Below, piece after piece: positions 33,960 through 41,274 of a stretch of 41,274 nt of DNA. The number at the start of each line of letters is the position of its first letter. Positions within the stretch are counted from its first letter, which is position 1. The DNA is from Chitinophagaceae bacterium (lineage in GTDB: Bacteria; Bacteroidota; Bacteroidia; Chitinophagales; Chitinophagaceae), in NCBI GenBank assembly GCA_014879545.1, contig JACSRV010000150.1, positions 1 through 41,274 of the forward strand, in the 5' to 3' direction. Under the pieces are notes generated by a model. The model searched no databases. It worked only from the letters and a program-made list of their open reading frames with translations, and had not been told where the DNA came from. Position numbers and translations under genes: made by a program.

Positions 33960-33968
33960 TTATCCACA
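33960..33968 (+). promoter_or_regulatory. Consensus DnaA-box 9-mer between STAS and sixA
   Basis: TTATCCACA on the plus strand, 108 bp upstream of sixA. With no cluster of boxes and no AT-rich unwinding region it is not an origin; it may be a chance match. Confidence 0.25.
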
Positions 33969-33998
33969 TTTCCTGCCGTAACGGCACAAAAAGAGTGC

Positions 33999-34376
33999 TT
34001 AACTTTCTTCGTTGAACAGATCGCGCTCCAGTATCTCCATACTTATTATATCTATGGCCTCTATCATTTTCGGAGCGATATTTAATACCAGATCACTTTC
34101 ATTTTCTTTCAGTGCAGCCATCACATTTCCTGTCACCCCGGTAAACACTAAAGAAGCATCGCCTGAATAACTTTCCTCATGCATCGCTATCATTTGTTCT
34201 ATTGCATCTGCCGACAATGAAGTGCAGTGCTGCAAGTCAACAATGAAGTTCTGACTGCCGCTTTGCCTCATTTCCTCCATGCGGCGTTGCAGTTCACCTG
34301 TCAAATTAACCGTTATTTCGGCCGTTTCCGGCGTTATTACAGTAAATGTGTCTCTGGTATCAATTTTGAAGTTCAT
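33999..34376 (-). CDS. Stand-alone STAS domain protein (anti-anti-sigma-like)
   Basis: A 125-residue STAS protein. The pattern TFTVITPETAEITVN, then FIVDLQHCTSLSADAIEQMI, fits a STAS fold in which the Ser/Thr near the second strand is the phosphorylation site in anti-sigma antagonists. No anti-sigma kinase is adjacent. The ATG at 34376 is preferred over a GTG one codon upstream. A TACTTTTG box lies at 34402-34409. It runs divergently from clpC. Confidence 0.72.
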   Translation of the reverse strand: MNFKIDTRDTFTVITPETAEITVNLTGELQRRMEEMRQSGSQNFIVDLQHCTSLSADAIEQMIAMHEESYSGDASLVFTGVTGNVMAALKENESDLVLNIAPKMIEAIDIISMEILERDLFNEES

Positions 34377-34401
34377 CACCTACGGAAGTTTTTGTCTTCC
34401 C

Positions 34402-34409
34402 CAAAAGTA
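34402..34409 (-). promoter_or_regulatory. -7 promoter element of the STAS gene
   Basis: TACTTTTG on the minus strand, 25 nt before the ATG at 34376. Confidence 0.45.
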
Positions 34410-34589
34410 AACAGTAGCAGGGAAAAATTAACCATTTGTATTACCCGCGTTCGGCATCACCGTTAACGAAAGGTGAATGACTTTCACAACCCGATGGCGA
34501 AATATGATTATAACATTTGGCAATAGTTTAAAACCCCTGAAAATCGCTAACTTTAATTTCAAATAGTGTTAAACAACCGCAACAATTTC

Positions 34590-37136
34590 ATGGATTCGAA
34601 CTTCTCACCAAAAGTAAAGGAGATCATCTCTTACAGCCGCGAGGAAGCCTTGCGCCTGGGAAATGATTTCATAGGCACAGAACATCTGTTGCTGGGTCTT
34701 ATCCGCGAGGGCGACGGCATGGCACTTAAAGTGCTGCAGAGTATGCAGGTCGATCTTTTCGAACTGCGTAAAGAGCTGGAGGTCGCTATCAAGGACAAGA
34801 ACAACAAGCCCCTTGCAAATATCAACAGTCTGCCCCTTACCAAGCAAGCCGAAAAGGTGATACGTATTACCGTGCTGGAAGCCAAGGCGTTGAAAAGCCC
34901 AACCGTGGAGACCGAGCACCTGATGCTGTCAATATTGAAGAACAAGGAAAACGTGGCCACACAGATCCTGGGCAACCTGGACGTCGACTACGACCGCTTC
35001 AAGGGCGAGTTGAGTATTCTGCAAGGTGGCAGCCCCACGGCAGACTTCAACGATCCGGGATCGGAAGAATTTGACGATGACGATGAACGCCGCCAATACC
35101 AGCAGCGCAAACCCGCCGCCGGCAACACAAAATCCAAGACTCCGGTACTCGACAACTTCGGCAGGGACATCACCAAGTTTGCCGAACTGGGCAATCTGGA
35201 TCCCATCGTGGGCCGCGAAGAAGAGATAGAGCGCGTATCGCAGATCCTTTCTCGCCGTAAAAAGAACAACCCCATCCTCATCGGCGAACCCGGTGTAGGT
35301 AAGACAGCCATAGTAGAAGGACTTGCACTGCGCATTGTACAGCGCAAGGTATCGCGCGTGTTGTTCGACAAGCGTGTTATCAGCCTGGACCTTGCAGCGC
35401 TTGTAGCCGGCACCAAATACCGTGGCCAGTTCGAAGAGCGCATGAAGGCGATCATGAACGAGCTGGAGAAGAACCGCGACGTGATCCTCTTTATAGATGA
35501 GATCCATACGATAGTAGGTGCCGGTGGCGCATCAGGTTCGCTGGACGCGTCCAACATCTTCAAGCCGGCATTGGCCCGCGGTGACCTACAATGCATCGGC
35601 GCTTCCACGCTCGACGAGTACCGCATGTACATTGAGAAAGATGGCGCGTTGGACCGCAGGTTCCAGAAGGTACTGGTGGAACCACCAAGCATCGATGAGA
35701 CAATCACCATCCTCAACAACATCCGCTCCAAATACGAGGACTTCCACAATGTGATCTACGATCAGGAAGCGATAGAAGCCTGTGTGAAGCTGAGCGACCG
35801 GTATATGACCGACCGCCTGCTGCCCGACAAGGCGATAGACGTAATGGACGAAGCCGGTGCACGTGTGCACCTGAAGAACATCAACGTTCCGCAGAACATA
35901 CTGGACCTTGAGAAGAAGATAGAAGACATAAAGCAAGAGAAGAACAAAGTGGTGAAAAGCCAGCGCTTTGAAGAGGCCGCTGCCCTGCGCGACAGGGAAA
36001 AACGCCTGGGCGAAGAACTGGACCGCGCCAAAGCAGAATGGGAAGAAGAAGCGAAACATAAGCGCTTCCCCATAAACGAAGAGGCTATTGCCGAGGTGAT
36101 CTCTATGATGACCGGCATACCGGTGATGCGCATGGTAGAAGCCGAAAGTGCCAAGCTGCGCCGCATGGGCGATGACCTGCAGGGCGCGGTAGTTGGTCAG
36201 GACGAAGCCATTGCCAAAGTGGTGAAAGCCATTCAGCGCAACCGTGTGGGCCTTAAAGACCCGCGCAAGCCTATCGGTTCGTTCATCTTCCTGGGCCCTA
36301 CGGGTGTGGGTAAGACAGAATTGGCTCGTGCACTGGCACGCTATATGTTCGACGGAGAGGATGCCCTCATCCGCGTGGACATGAGCGAATACATGGAGAA
36401 ATTCTCGCTGAGCCGCCTCATCGGCGCGCCTCCCGGGTACGTTGGATATGAAGAAGGCGGACAGCTCACCGAAAAAGTGCGCCGCAAGCCATATTCAGTG
36501 GTGCTGCTCGACGAGATCGAAAAAGCACACCCCGATATCTTCAATATCCTGCTGCAGGTGCTGGACGATGGTCAGCTGACCGATGGTCTGGGCCGCAAGG
36601 TAGACTTCAAGAACACGCTCATCATCATGACGTCCAACATAGGCGCAAGGCAGCTGAAGGACTTTGGTACCGGTGTGGGTTTTGCTACAACAGCCAAAAC
36701 ATCGAGCGTGGAAGAGAACAGCCGCGGCGTGATAGAAAAAGCGCTGAAACGCTCCTTCTCGCCCGAGTTCCTCAACCGTATCGATGATGTGATCATCTTC
36801 AACTCGCTTGAAGAGAAACACATCAGCAAGATCATCGACATCATTATGAAGGGTGTACTGAAACGCCTCAACACATTGGGCTTCGAACTGGAGATCAAAG
36901 AGGCGGCACGCAAGTACATTGCTGAGAAAGGCTACGACCAGCAGTTTGGCGCTCGTCCGCTGCATAGGGCCATCCAGAAATACCTGGAAGACCCGCTGGC
37001 CGAGGAGATACTGAACCATCGCATTGTTGCCGGCGACACAGTTATCGCCGACTTCAGCGAGGCAGAAGCCAAGATCGTTTTCAGCATTACGCACGCGCCG
37101 GCACAACCCGCCCAGCAGTCTTCTGAAGGAGAATAA
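34590..37136 (+). CDS. clpC: ClpC-type AAA+ unfoldase of the Clp protease
   Basis: An 848-residue Clp ATPase that unfolds proteins for ClpP. It has a double Clp_N repeat at the start (residues 1-145), AAA domain 1 with GEPGVGKTAIVE and LFIDEIHTI, a UVR-type middle helix (DIKQEKNKVVKSQRFEEAAALRDREKRL), then AAA domain 2 with GPTGVGKTELAR and VVLLDEIEKAHPDI. The UVR segment identifies ClpC rather than ClpA or ClpB. The ATG at 34590 (MDSNFSPKVKEI) is chosen over the GTG at 34566. A weak TAACTTTA lies at 34548-34555. A terminator follows. Confidence 0.96.
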   Translation: MDSNFSPKVKEIISYSREEALRLGNDFIGTEHLLLGLIREGDGMALKVLQSMQVDLFELRKELEVAIKDKNNKPLANINSLPLTKQAEKVIRITVLEAKALKSPTVETEHLMLSILKNKENVATQILGNLDVDYDRFKGELSILQGGSPTADFNDPGSEEFDDDDERRQYQQRKPAAGNTKSKTPVLDNFGRDITKFAELGNLDPIVGREEEIERVSQILSRRKKNNPILIGEPGVGKTAIVEGLALRIVQRKVSRVLFDKRVISLDLAALVAGTKYRGQFEERMKAIMNELEKNRDVILFIDEIHTIVGAGGASGSLDASNIFKPALARGDLQCIGASTLDEYRMYIEKDGALDRRFQKVLVEPPSIDETITILNNIRSKYEDFHNVIYDQEAIEACVKLSDRYMTDRLLPDKAIDVMDEAGARVHLKNINVPQNILDLEKKIEDIKQEKNKVVKSQRFEEAAALRDREKRLGEELDRAKAEWEEEAKHKRFPINEEAIAEVISMMTGIPVMRMVEAESAKLRRMGDDLQGAVVGQDEAIAKVVKAIQRNRVGLKDPRKPIGSFIFLGPTGVGKTELARALARYMFDGEDALIRVDMSEYMEKFSLSRLIGAPPGYVGYEEGGQLTEKVRRKPYSVVLLDEIEKAHPDIFNILLQVLDDGQLTDGLGRKVDFKNTLIIMTSNIGARQLKDFGTGVGFATTAKTSSVEENSRGVIEKALKRSFSPEFLNRIDDVIIFNSLEEKHISKIIDIIMKGVLKRLNTLGFELEIKEAARKYIAEKGYDQQFGARPLHRAIQKYLEDPLAEEILNHRIVAGDTVIADFSEAEAKIVFSITHAPAQPAQQSSEGE

Positions 37137-37158
37137 TTCAAGTTTTATTTATAATCGC

Positions 37159-37186
37159 AAAAGCCACTCGTTTTCGGGTGGCTTTT
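37159..37186 (+). terminator. Terminator after clpC
   Basis: A 12-bp stem, AAAAGCCACTCG with CGGGTGGCTTTT (one G-T pair), has a TTTT loop and ends in a T run. Confidence 0.85.
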
Positions 37187-37399
37187 GTGCTTTGGCACCA
37201 AACCGAAAATTCGCTCCTCCAACCATTCTATCACCGACACATCCCTAATATCTCCGCCTCCTGCTCCCTAAAGCGAACAGTACTTATGATCAGGTAGCCG
37301 CCGCCAACGGGAGGCGCCGCTTGGAGACCCGGTAAATATGAACGGACAGAAAATGTAATCGGCACACTTTTTGCCGTCTTATCTAAAATAATCGCTCTT

Positions 37400-37825
37400 A
37401 TGAACCTCAATACCCGCCTTTTTATCCTGCTGTTATTTTTGCTAACCGGCTGCCGCAAAACCGATAGCCCCTCCCCGTCTAATACTGCCGGAATCGGCGG
37501 CATGCGGAATTGGCACGTGACGTATCGGTCAATAGTTCACCGTAGCATTGCTCCGGATTCCGCGGTGTATTCGGACACCACCTACCCCACAGTGGATAAG
37601 AGTTTTGAACTGACTGTATTCAGTGCAGATACTGTGCTGTTTTCCAACGAGAAATATGGCTATTCCGAAACAGTTGGGAGCAATATCCGTTTTATAATAT
37701 GGCATAAACGATATTCAGGCAGCAAAAACTCTATCACCTACAACCGCGACAGCAACACCGTAAACATCTACACCCATCTACCCGGAGCAAATGCCGAATT
37801 TGAAACATGGTATCACTCGTTTTGA
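37400..37825 (+). CDS. Small lipoprotein (hypothetical)
   Basis: A 141-residue protein with a signal peptide and lipobox LLTGC (C18). After the Cys a Ser/Pro/Asn-rich linker precedes a beta-rich domain (WHVTYRSIVHRSIAP, ELTVFSADTVLFSNEKYGYSE, SITYNRDSNTVNIYTHL). I do not recognise a family. It is bounded upstream by a 200-bp gap with no clear promoter. Probably a periplasmic or surface lipoprotein. Confidence 0.72.
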   Translation: MNLNTRLFILLLFLLTGCRKTDSPSPSNTAGIGGMRNWHVTYRSIVHRSIAPDSAVYSDTTYPTVDKSFELTVFSADTVLFSNEKYGYSETVGSNIRFIIWHKRYSGSKNSITYNRDSNTVNIYTHLPGANAEFETWYHSF

Positions 37826-37962
37826 TACCCCTGCACATACCCGCCTATTTGCTGCACATGGGTTAATGAGGCATTTATTCCTTCCTGCAGAGTCAAAATC
37901 CCGGCAGAAGCAAGAAGTAAAGCGGACTTTGCGATAAAAGTGCGCTTTCATCCCACCTCACT

Positions 37963-37993
37963 TTTGGACAGGCCGCTAGAGGTCCTACCTTTG
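37963..37993 (+). promoter_or_regulatory. Promoter of the nitroreductase gene, predicted leaderless
   Basis: TTTG (37963-37966), exactly 19 bp, then TACCTTTG (37986-37993) is the best consensus promoter in the window. Six nt (TGCCCT) separate it from the ATG at 38000. Confidence 0.75.
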
Positions 37994-37999
37994 TGCCCT

Positions 38000-38587
38000 A
38001 TGACGAATACTAACTTTGAGCAGGTGGCCGGTACCATTAAGAGCCGCCGCAGTGTGAGCTGGGCAAAGATGAACGGACAGAAAATACCCGACCAGACGAT
38101 CAACGACTTGCTGGAACTGGCTCACTGGGCACCCACCCATGGCCGCACCGAGCCATGGTTCTTCTATGTTTATGGCGGCGAGGCACTTACCCGTTTCGGG
38201 AAGGAGCATGCCGAGCTGTACTGGAATCACACCGACGAAGACAAACGTCAGGAGGCGACGTACCACAAACTGGAGCACAATGTGGCCAAGGCTTCTCACG
38301 TCATCATTGCGGCCATGAAACGCGGCACCAACCCCAAGATCCCGGTTATAGAGGAAATAGCGGCGGCATCGGCGGCGGTACAGAACCTTTTGCTGGGTGC
38401 CGAGGCACTGGGCATAAGTGTGCTGTGGAGCACCGGCGGCATGACCCTGCACCCTGCCATGAAGGGCCACCTGGGTCTGGGCGAGGAGGACACGGTGCTG
38501 GGGATGCTCTTCCTGGGCCACACTGACGAACCTGCCCGCGAAGGGGTGCGCAACTCGGCCATATCTGAAAAAGTGAAATGGCTATGA
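38000..38587 (+). CDS. Nitroreductase family flavoprotein
   Basis: A 195-residue FMN-dependent nitroreductase-fold protein. IKSRRSVSWAKMNGQKIP at the N-terminus carries the basic residues that bind FMN phosphate, HWAPTHGRTEPWFFYVYGG follows, and LLLGAEALGISVLWSTGG is the family's later block. It most resembles the short YdjA type. The start at 38000 is chosen because the upstream extension lies before the promoter. Natural substrate unknown. Confidence 0.88.
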   Translation: MTNTNFEQVAGTIKSRRSVSWAKMNGQKIPDQTINDLLELAHWAPTHGRTEPWFFYVYGGEALTRFGKEHAELYWNHTDEDKRQEATYHKLEHNVAKASHVIIAAMKRGTNPKIPVIEEIAAASAAVQNLLLGAEALGISVLWSTGGMTLHPAMKGHLGLGEEDTVLGMLFLGHTDEPAREGVRNSAISEKVKWL

Positions 38588-38605
38588 TTTTTAGCGATAT
38601 GAGTG

Positions 38606-38613
38606 TATCTTTC
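38606..38613 (+). promoter_or_regulatory. -7-like element of the lipoprotein gene at 38631
   Basis: TATCTTTC differs from TAnnTTTG only in the last base and ends 17 nt before the ATG. Confidence 0.35.
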
Positions 38614-38630
38614 CACTTTAAAATCAAAGT

Positions 38631-39344
38631 ATGAAGAAGCTTGTTCTATTCCTTCTGGCCATCGTTGGTATCGCGGCTGCGTGCAACAAACCATCGGTAC
38701 AGACCCCGTTGTCCTACACAATAGAAAGCGGACAGAATGCTCCACTCGGCGATATATACGTTCCCGACAACGGCACCTACACTATGCCGGTACTGGCCAA
38801 GTACCTGACAGGCGCGTCTGAAGAGAAGGTGACACTGAGCATCAAGGGTTTACCCACCGGTGTGAAGGTGAATAAAGACACTTTCAGTCAGGTGCCTACC
38901 TACCGTGCCGACTTCGTCTTCACTTCAACCAATGCTCCGCACGGTGTTTACCCTATCACGGTGACATCGAGCGCGCGCGGATCAGAGGCTAAGACGTACA
39001 AGTTCAACATGACCGTTCGTTCGGCCGACTGTGCTGCCAACCTGCTGGGCAACTTCAATTGCACCAACGAGTGTACCGGCCGCAACTACCCCTACATTGC
39101 TACCGGTGTGGCTACGGGCGTTACCGACGAGCTGTCTGTAAAGAACTTCGGCGGTTATGGCAACGGCACCACTACCCGCATTGTGCTGAACTGCAACCTG
39201 AACACACTTACCATCCCATCGCAGAACATAGGCAATGGTGTGGTGCTGCAGGGTTCGGGTACGTTCACCGGCAACTCAATGACCATTTCATACACGGCTT
39301 CAGGCACTGTGTCTGAGACCTGCAACGCGAAGTTTGTCCGCTAG
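38631..39344 (+). CDS. Secreted lipoprotein with Ig-like and lipid-binding-type beta domains (hypothetical)
   Basis: A 237-residue lipoprotein. The signal peptide ends in a lipobox IAAAC (C18). Residues of about 30-125 look like an Ig-like beta domain (VTLSIKGLPTGVKVNKDTFSQ, APHGVYPITVTSSARGSE), and the rest is a Cys-containing beta domain with DCAANLLGNFNCTNECTGRNYPY. Four or five Cys here could form disulphides. I do not recognise a specific family. It lies between the nitroreductase and kbl, with its own -7-like element. Confidence 0.75.
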   Translation: MKKLVLFLLAIVGIAAACNKPSVQTPLSYTIESGQNAPLGDIYVPDNGTYTMPVLAKYLTGASEEKVTLSIKGLPTGVKVNKDTFSQVPTYRADFVFTSTNAPHGVYPITVTSSARGSEAKTYKFNMTVRSADCAANLLGNFNCTNECTGRNYPYIATGVATGVTDELSVKNFGGYGNGTTTRIVLNCNLNTLTIPSQNIGNGVVLQGSGTFTGNSMTISYTASGTVSETCNAKFVR

Positions 39345-39396
39345 TACTGCCGGGCGCTCTTTGCCATCAACCTAACAAACAAACCATTTTAAGGCA

Positions 39397-40587
39397 ATGT
39401 CAAGTCCTTCATTTTACGCACGCCTGCAGCAAGAACTGCAGGAGATAAAAGACGCAGGCCTGTATAAGCAGGAGCGCATCATAGAATCGGTACAGGGTGC
39501 CGAGATCACCGTGAACGGCCGCACAGTACTGAACTTCTGCGCCAACAACTACCTGGGGCTCTCGTCTCACCCGCGTGTTATTGAGGCTGCCCACCGCGCC
39601 ATTGATACCCGCGGCTACGGTATGAGCTCTGTTCGCTTCATCTGCGGTACACAAGACATTCATAAAGAACTGGAAGCCAAACTGGCTACCTTCCTGGGCA
39701 CTGAAGACACTATTCTATACGTTGCCTGCTTTGACGCCAACGGTGGTGTTTTCGAACCACTGCTGGGCGAGAATGACGCCATCATATCGGACGAGTTGAA
39801 CCACGCCTCTATAATAGATGGTGTGCGCCTGTGCAAGGCCCGCCGCGGCAGGTACAAACACAACGACATGGCCGACCTCGAGGCGCAGCTTCAGGCACAC
39901 ATGGACGCCCGCACCCGCATCATAGTTACCGACTCGGTATTCTCTATGGACGGCACCATTGCGCAGCTGGACAAGGTGTGCGACCTGGCCGACAAGTATG
40001 ACGCACTGGTGATGATAGACGAAAGTCACTCATCGGGCTTTATGGGCGCTACCGGCCGTGGCGTGCACGAGTTGTGCGGTGTGATGGGTCGTATAGACAT
40101 CATTACCGGCACTATGGGCAAGGCCCTGGGTGGTGCATCGGGTGGTTTCACCAGCGGCAAGAAAGAGATCATAGATATGTTGCGCCAGCGCAGCAGGCCT
40201 TATCTGTTCTCCAACTCACTGGCACCATCCATAGTAGGTGCTTCTATAGCCGTGCTGGACATGCTGAGCGAAACCACCGCCCTGCGCGACAAGCTGGAAG
40301 AAAACACCCTCTACTTCCGTAAGCGTATGACGGAGGCCGGCTTCGATATAAAACCGGGCACGCACGCCATTGCACCACTTATGCTTTATGATGCAGTAGT
40401 AGCTCAGAAGTTTGCCGCACGCATGCTGGAAGAAGGCATCTATGTAATAGGTTTCTTCTATCCGGTGGTTCCGAAGGGGCAGGCCCGCATCAGGGTGCAG
40501 ATCTCTGCCGGCCACGAAAGGCACCACTTGGACACGGCTATCAACTCCTTTATTAAAGTGGGTAAGGAGCTGGGCGTTATCAAATAA
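39397..40587 (+). CDS. kbl: Glycine C-acetyltransferase (2-amino-3-ketobutyrate CoA ligase)
   Basis: A PLP enzyme of the alpha-oxoamine synthase family, 396 residues. It joins glycine and acetyl-CoA, or in reverse cleaves 2-amino-3-ketobutyrate from threonine breakdown. Signatures: [50 protein letters not shown] and the PLP Lys K242 in [14 protein letters not shown]. The motifs fit KBL better than serine palmitoyltransferase or KAPA synthase (VRFICGTQ and the FxxxYY-less C-terminus), but threonine dehydrogenase is not adjacent, so the assignment rests on sequence. A strong terminator follows. Confidence 0.9.
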   Translation: MSSPSFYARLQQELQEIKDAGLYKQERIIESVQGAEITVNGRTVLNFCANNYLGLSSHPRVIEAAHRAIDTRGYGMSSVRFICGTQDIHKELEAKLATFLGTEDTILYVACFDANGGVFEPLLGENDAIISDELNHASIIDGVRLCKARRGRYKHNDMADLEAQLQAHMDARTRIIVTDSVFSMDGTIAQLDKVCDLADKYDALVMIDESHSSGFMGATGRGVHELCGVMGRIDIITGTMGKALGGASGGFTSGKKEIIDMLRQRSRPYLFSNSLAPSIVGASIAVLDMLSETTALRDKLEENTLYFRKRMTEAGFDIKPGTHAIAPLMLYDAVVAQKFAARMLEEGIYVIGFFYPVVPKGQARIRVQISAGHERHHLDTAINSFIKVGKELGVIK

Positions 40588-40606
40588 GCGAAACAGTATT
40601 TTTCTG

Positions 40607-40652
40607 ACCGGCGGATGTTGGGGTTTTTACTACCTACATCCGCCGGTTTTGT
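40607..40652 (+). terminator. Terminator after kbl
   Basis: A perfect 12-bp stem, ACCGGCGGATGT with ACATCCGCCGGT, has a 17-nt loop and is followed by TTTGTTTT. Confidence 0.88.
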
Positions 40653-40720
40653 TTTGCCCTGTCCCCCGCGTGTGCCCTGTCCCCTACGCAGCACTTTACT
40701 TCCCTTTGTCTGTTAGCGGG

Positions 40721-40737
40721 GTGAGAAAACTTCTCAC
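40721..40737. repeat. Inverted repeat GTGAGAA-N3-TTCTCAC
   Basis: A perfect 7-bp inverted repeat with a 3-nt spacer, 5' of a directly adjoining TGCGCA (40738-40743). The same half-site recurs at 40884-40898. Confidence 0.8.
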
Positions 40738-40756
40738 TGCGCAGTTTTTTTTTCTT

Positions 40757-40776
40757 CCTGCCTGCCGGCAGGCAGG
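40757..40776. repeat. 20-bp perfect palindrome CCTGCCTGCCGGCAGGCAGG
   Basis: A fully self-complementary 20-mer made of the CCTG/CAGG unit. I recall similar palindromes as interspersed intergenic repeats in Bacteroidota genomes, but that is from memory and unverified. Confidence 0.75.
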
Positions 40777-40852
40777 TTTGCACGATTTTGAGCATTTTCA
40801 TTGATTATCAATGGGTATGTGGAAAGTTTTGCTTCCCACTGCTTCTCAAAAC

Positions 40853-40898
40853 TGCGCAAAAACTGCGCACTTTTGCGCACCTTCTTCTCACTGAGAAG
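40853..40898. repeat. Three TGCGCA sites followed by CTTCTCA-C-TGAGAAG
   Basis: TGCGCA occurs at 40853, 40864 and 40874, spaced 11 and 10 bp, about one helix turn. A perfect 7-bp inverted repeat with a 1-nt centre follows at 40884-40898. Equal phasing on one DNA face suggests operator sites. Confidence 0.6.
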
Positions 40899-41051
40899 TA
40901 CAGATATTTTGAAATATGAGTATTTAGACTACCATTTTCTTCAACTTCTATTCAAGTTACAACGGTGGAGGAAAACAGGCAAAAGAAAGTTTTATGATAG
41001 TGCGTTTTTGAGGGTATGACAGATCTTTTTCTGAACCATTGATTAAATGGA

Positions 41052-41201
41052 TCAAGGGATCTCACTGAAGGAGCCGTTGTAAAAAATGGCTGACAGTTTT
41101 TTAAGAACAGGCCGAGGAGGCGTGTCATCAAACCATTGATCAATTTCTGTTATTGAAACAGCTTCAAATTTGCAAATAAGCCATTTTTTTATTATCTTCA
41201 T
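41052..41201 (-). CDS. Possible small protein, 49 residues
   Basis: An ATG at 41201 with the purine-rich TAAGGGGAAC just upstream opens a 49-residue frame ending in a TGA at 41052. It contains EAVSITEIDQWFDD and PPRPVLKKLSAIFYNG. The composition (Trp, Phe, Tyr, paired charges) is protein-like, but there is no family match and no promoter. It could equally be a remnant of a larger gene. Confidence 0.28.
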   Translation of the reverse strand: MKIIKKWLICKFEAVSITEIDQWFDDTPPRPVLKKLSAIFYNGSFSEIP

Positions 41202-41240
41202 GTTCCCCTTACATCACTTTTTCACCTTATCTGATTCATC

Positions 41241-41274
41241 ATGAAATGGATTCCTCATTTGTTGTCCCACCTTT
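41241..41274 (+). CDS. Possible start of a gene running off the window
   Basis: An ATG at 41241 opens MKWIPHLLSHL... and is still open at the edge. Upstream TTTG (41169-41172), 20 bp, TATCTTCA (41193-41200) is a possible promoter. Only 11 codons are visible, so this is weak. Confidence 0.2.
   Translation, partial: MKWIPHLLSHL

Larger units (their letters stand above)
40653..41051. other. AT-rich intergenic DNA with clustered inverted repeats
   Basis: No convincing gene is seen here. It contains GTGAGAAaacTTCTCAC (40721-40737), a 20-bp palindrome at 40757-40776, TGCGCA at 40738, 40853, 40864 and 40874, and CTTCTCAcTGAGAAG (40884-40898). The density suggests a regulatory region or remnant. 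A plus-strand 72-codon frame from a TTG has no supporting start signal and is discounted. Confidence 0.5.

Noticed and set aside
33960-33968. A second consensus DnaA-box 9-mer as part of an origin
   Set aside because: Single box, no box cluster, no AT-rich unwinding region and no dnaA gene, so a chance match is likely.
33974-33986. Palindrome TGCCGTAACGGCA between STAS and sixA
   Set aside because: Short and not followed by T; no regulator or second copy points to an operator.
37231-37503. A 90-codon minus-strand frame overlapping the lipoprotein start
   Set aside because: It overlaps the lipobox-bearing gene on the opposite strand, has no promoter box and no recognisable family.
37338-38085. 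A 17-bp exact repeat (37338-37354 and 38069-38085), one copy in the gap after clpC and one inside the nitroreductase gene
   Set aside because: The match does not extend on either side and one copy is coding. A 17-mer repeat in 41 kb is expected a few percent of the time, so duplication is not supported.
40801-41019. A 72-codon plus-strand frame in the right-end gap
   Set aside because: It starts with TTG, runs through the repeat cluster and lacks protein-like features or a promoter.

Overview
The window looks like a chromosomal segment of a Bacteroidota bacterium, probably of the Chitinophagia/Chitinophagales type; the lineage below phylum is inference. The evidence is the gliding lipoprotein GldH, a YbeY with the phylum-style HGxLHLCG...D metal site, a kinase-RapZ fusion, and promoters of the Bacteroidota type (-33 TTG/TTTG, about 19-20 bp, -7 TAnnTTTG) in front of many genes. 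No tRNA, rRNA, CRISPR array, integrase or intact insertion sequence was found.

Left part (1-9457): a DEAD-box RNA helicase with a Gly-rich tail, a single-domain response regulator, the rpsF-rpsR-rplI operon on the minus strand, a small unknown gene, a membrane-anchored patatin-like lipase, rpsO and pnp. The helicase and PNPase both have disordered Gly/Arg-rich tails and could act together in RNA decay. An AT-richer two-gene insert follows (9536-11568): an AAA15-type ATPase and a RloB-family protein, an AbiL-like presumptive phage-defence pair.

Middle (11613-23143): ybeY, an RluA-type pseudouridine synthase and a LolA-like envelope protein overlap head to tail; then a DUF502 membrane protein overlaps serC, which converges on rnz with 3 bp between them. 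A second AT-rich insert (16431-20306) is one 1291-residue gene, an SF1 helicase ending in an MTES_1575/Vsr-like nuclease, again probably defence. lpxH, gldH, dnaN and a 53-residue membrane microprotein follow on the minus strand.

Right-centre (23415-34376): galE, an OmpR-type regulator with its histidine kinase, a universal stress protein and a SulP anion transporter on the plus strand. They face a minus-strand block: an MsbA-like ABC exporter, a DUF433/DUF5615 toxin-antitoxin pair, an Nfu-type Fe-S protein, the kinase-RapZ fusion, a SixA-like phosphatase and a lone STAS protein.

Right end (34590-41274): clpC, two small lipoproteins, a nitroreductase and kbl, then about 680 bp of AT-rich DNA with a dense set of inverted repeats and TGCGCA sites and no convincing gene.

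Most notable: several genes (rnz, lpxH, gldH, the nitroreductase, DUF502, the ABC exporter) have the -7 box 5-7 nt before the start codon, which predicts leaderless or nearly leaderless mRNAs. Also notable are the two presumptive defence inserts, the operator-like repeat cluster at the right end, and a consensus DnaA box just upstream of the dnaN promoter. All functions are read from sequence motifs; no database search was run.
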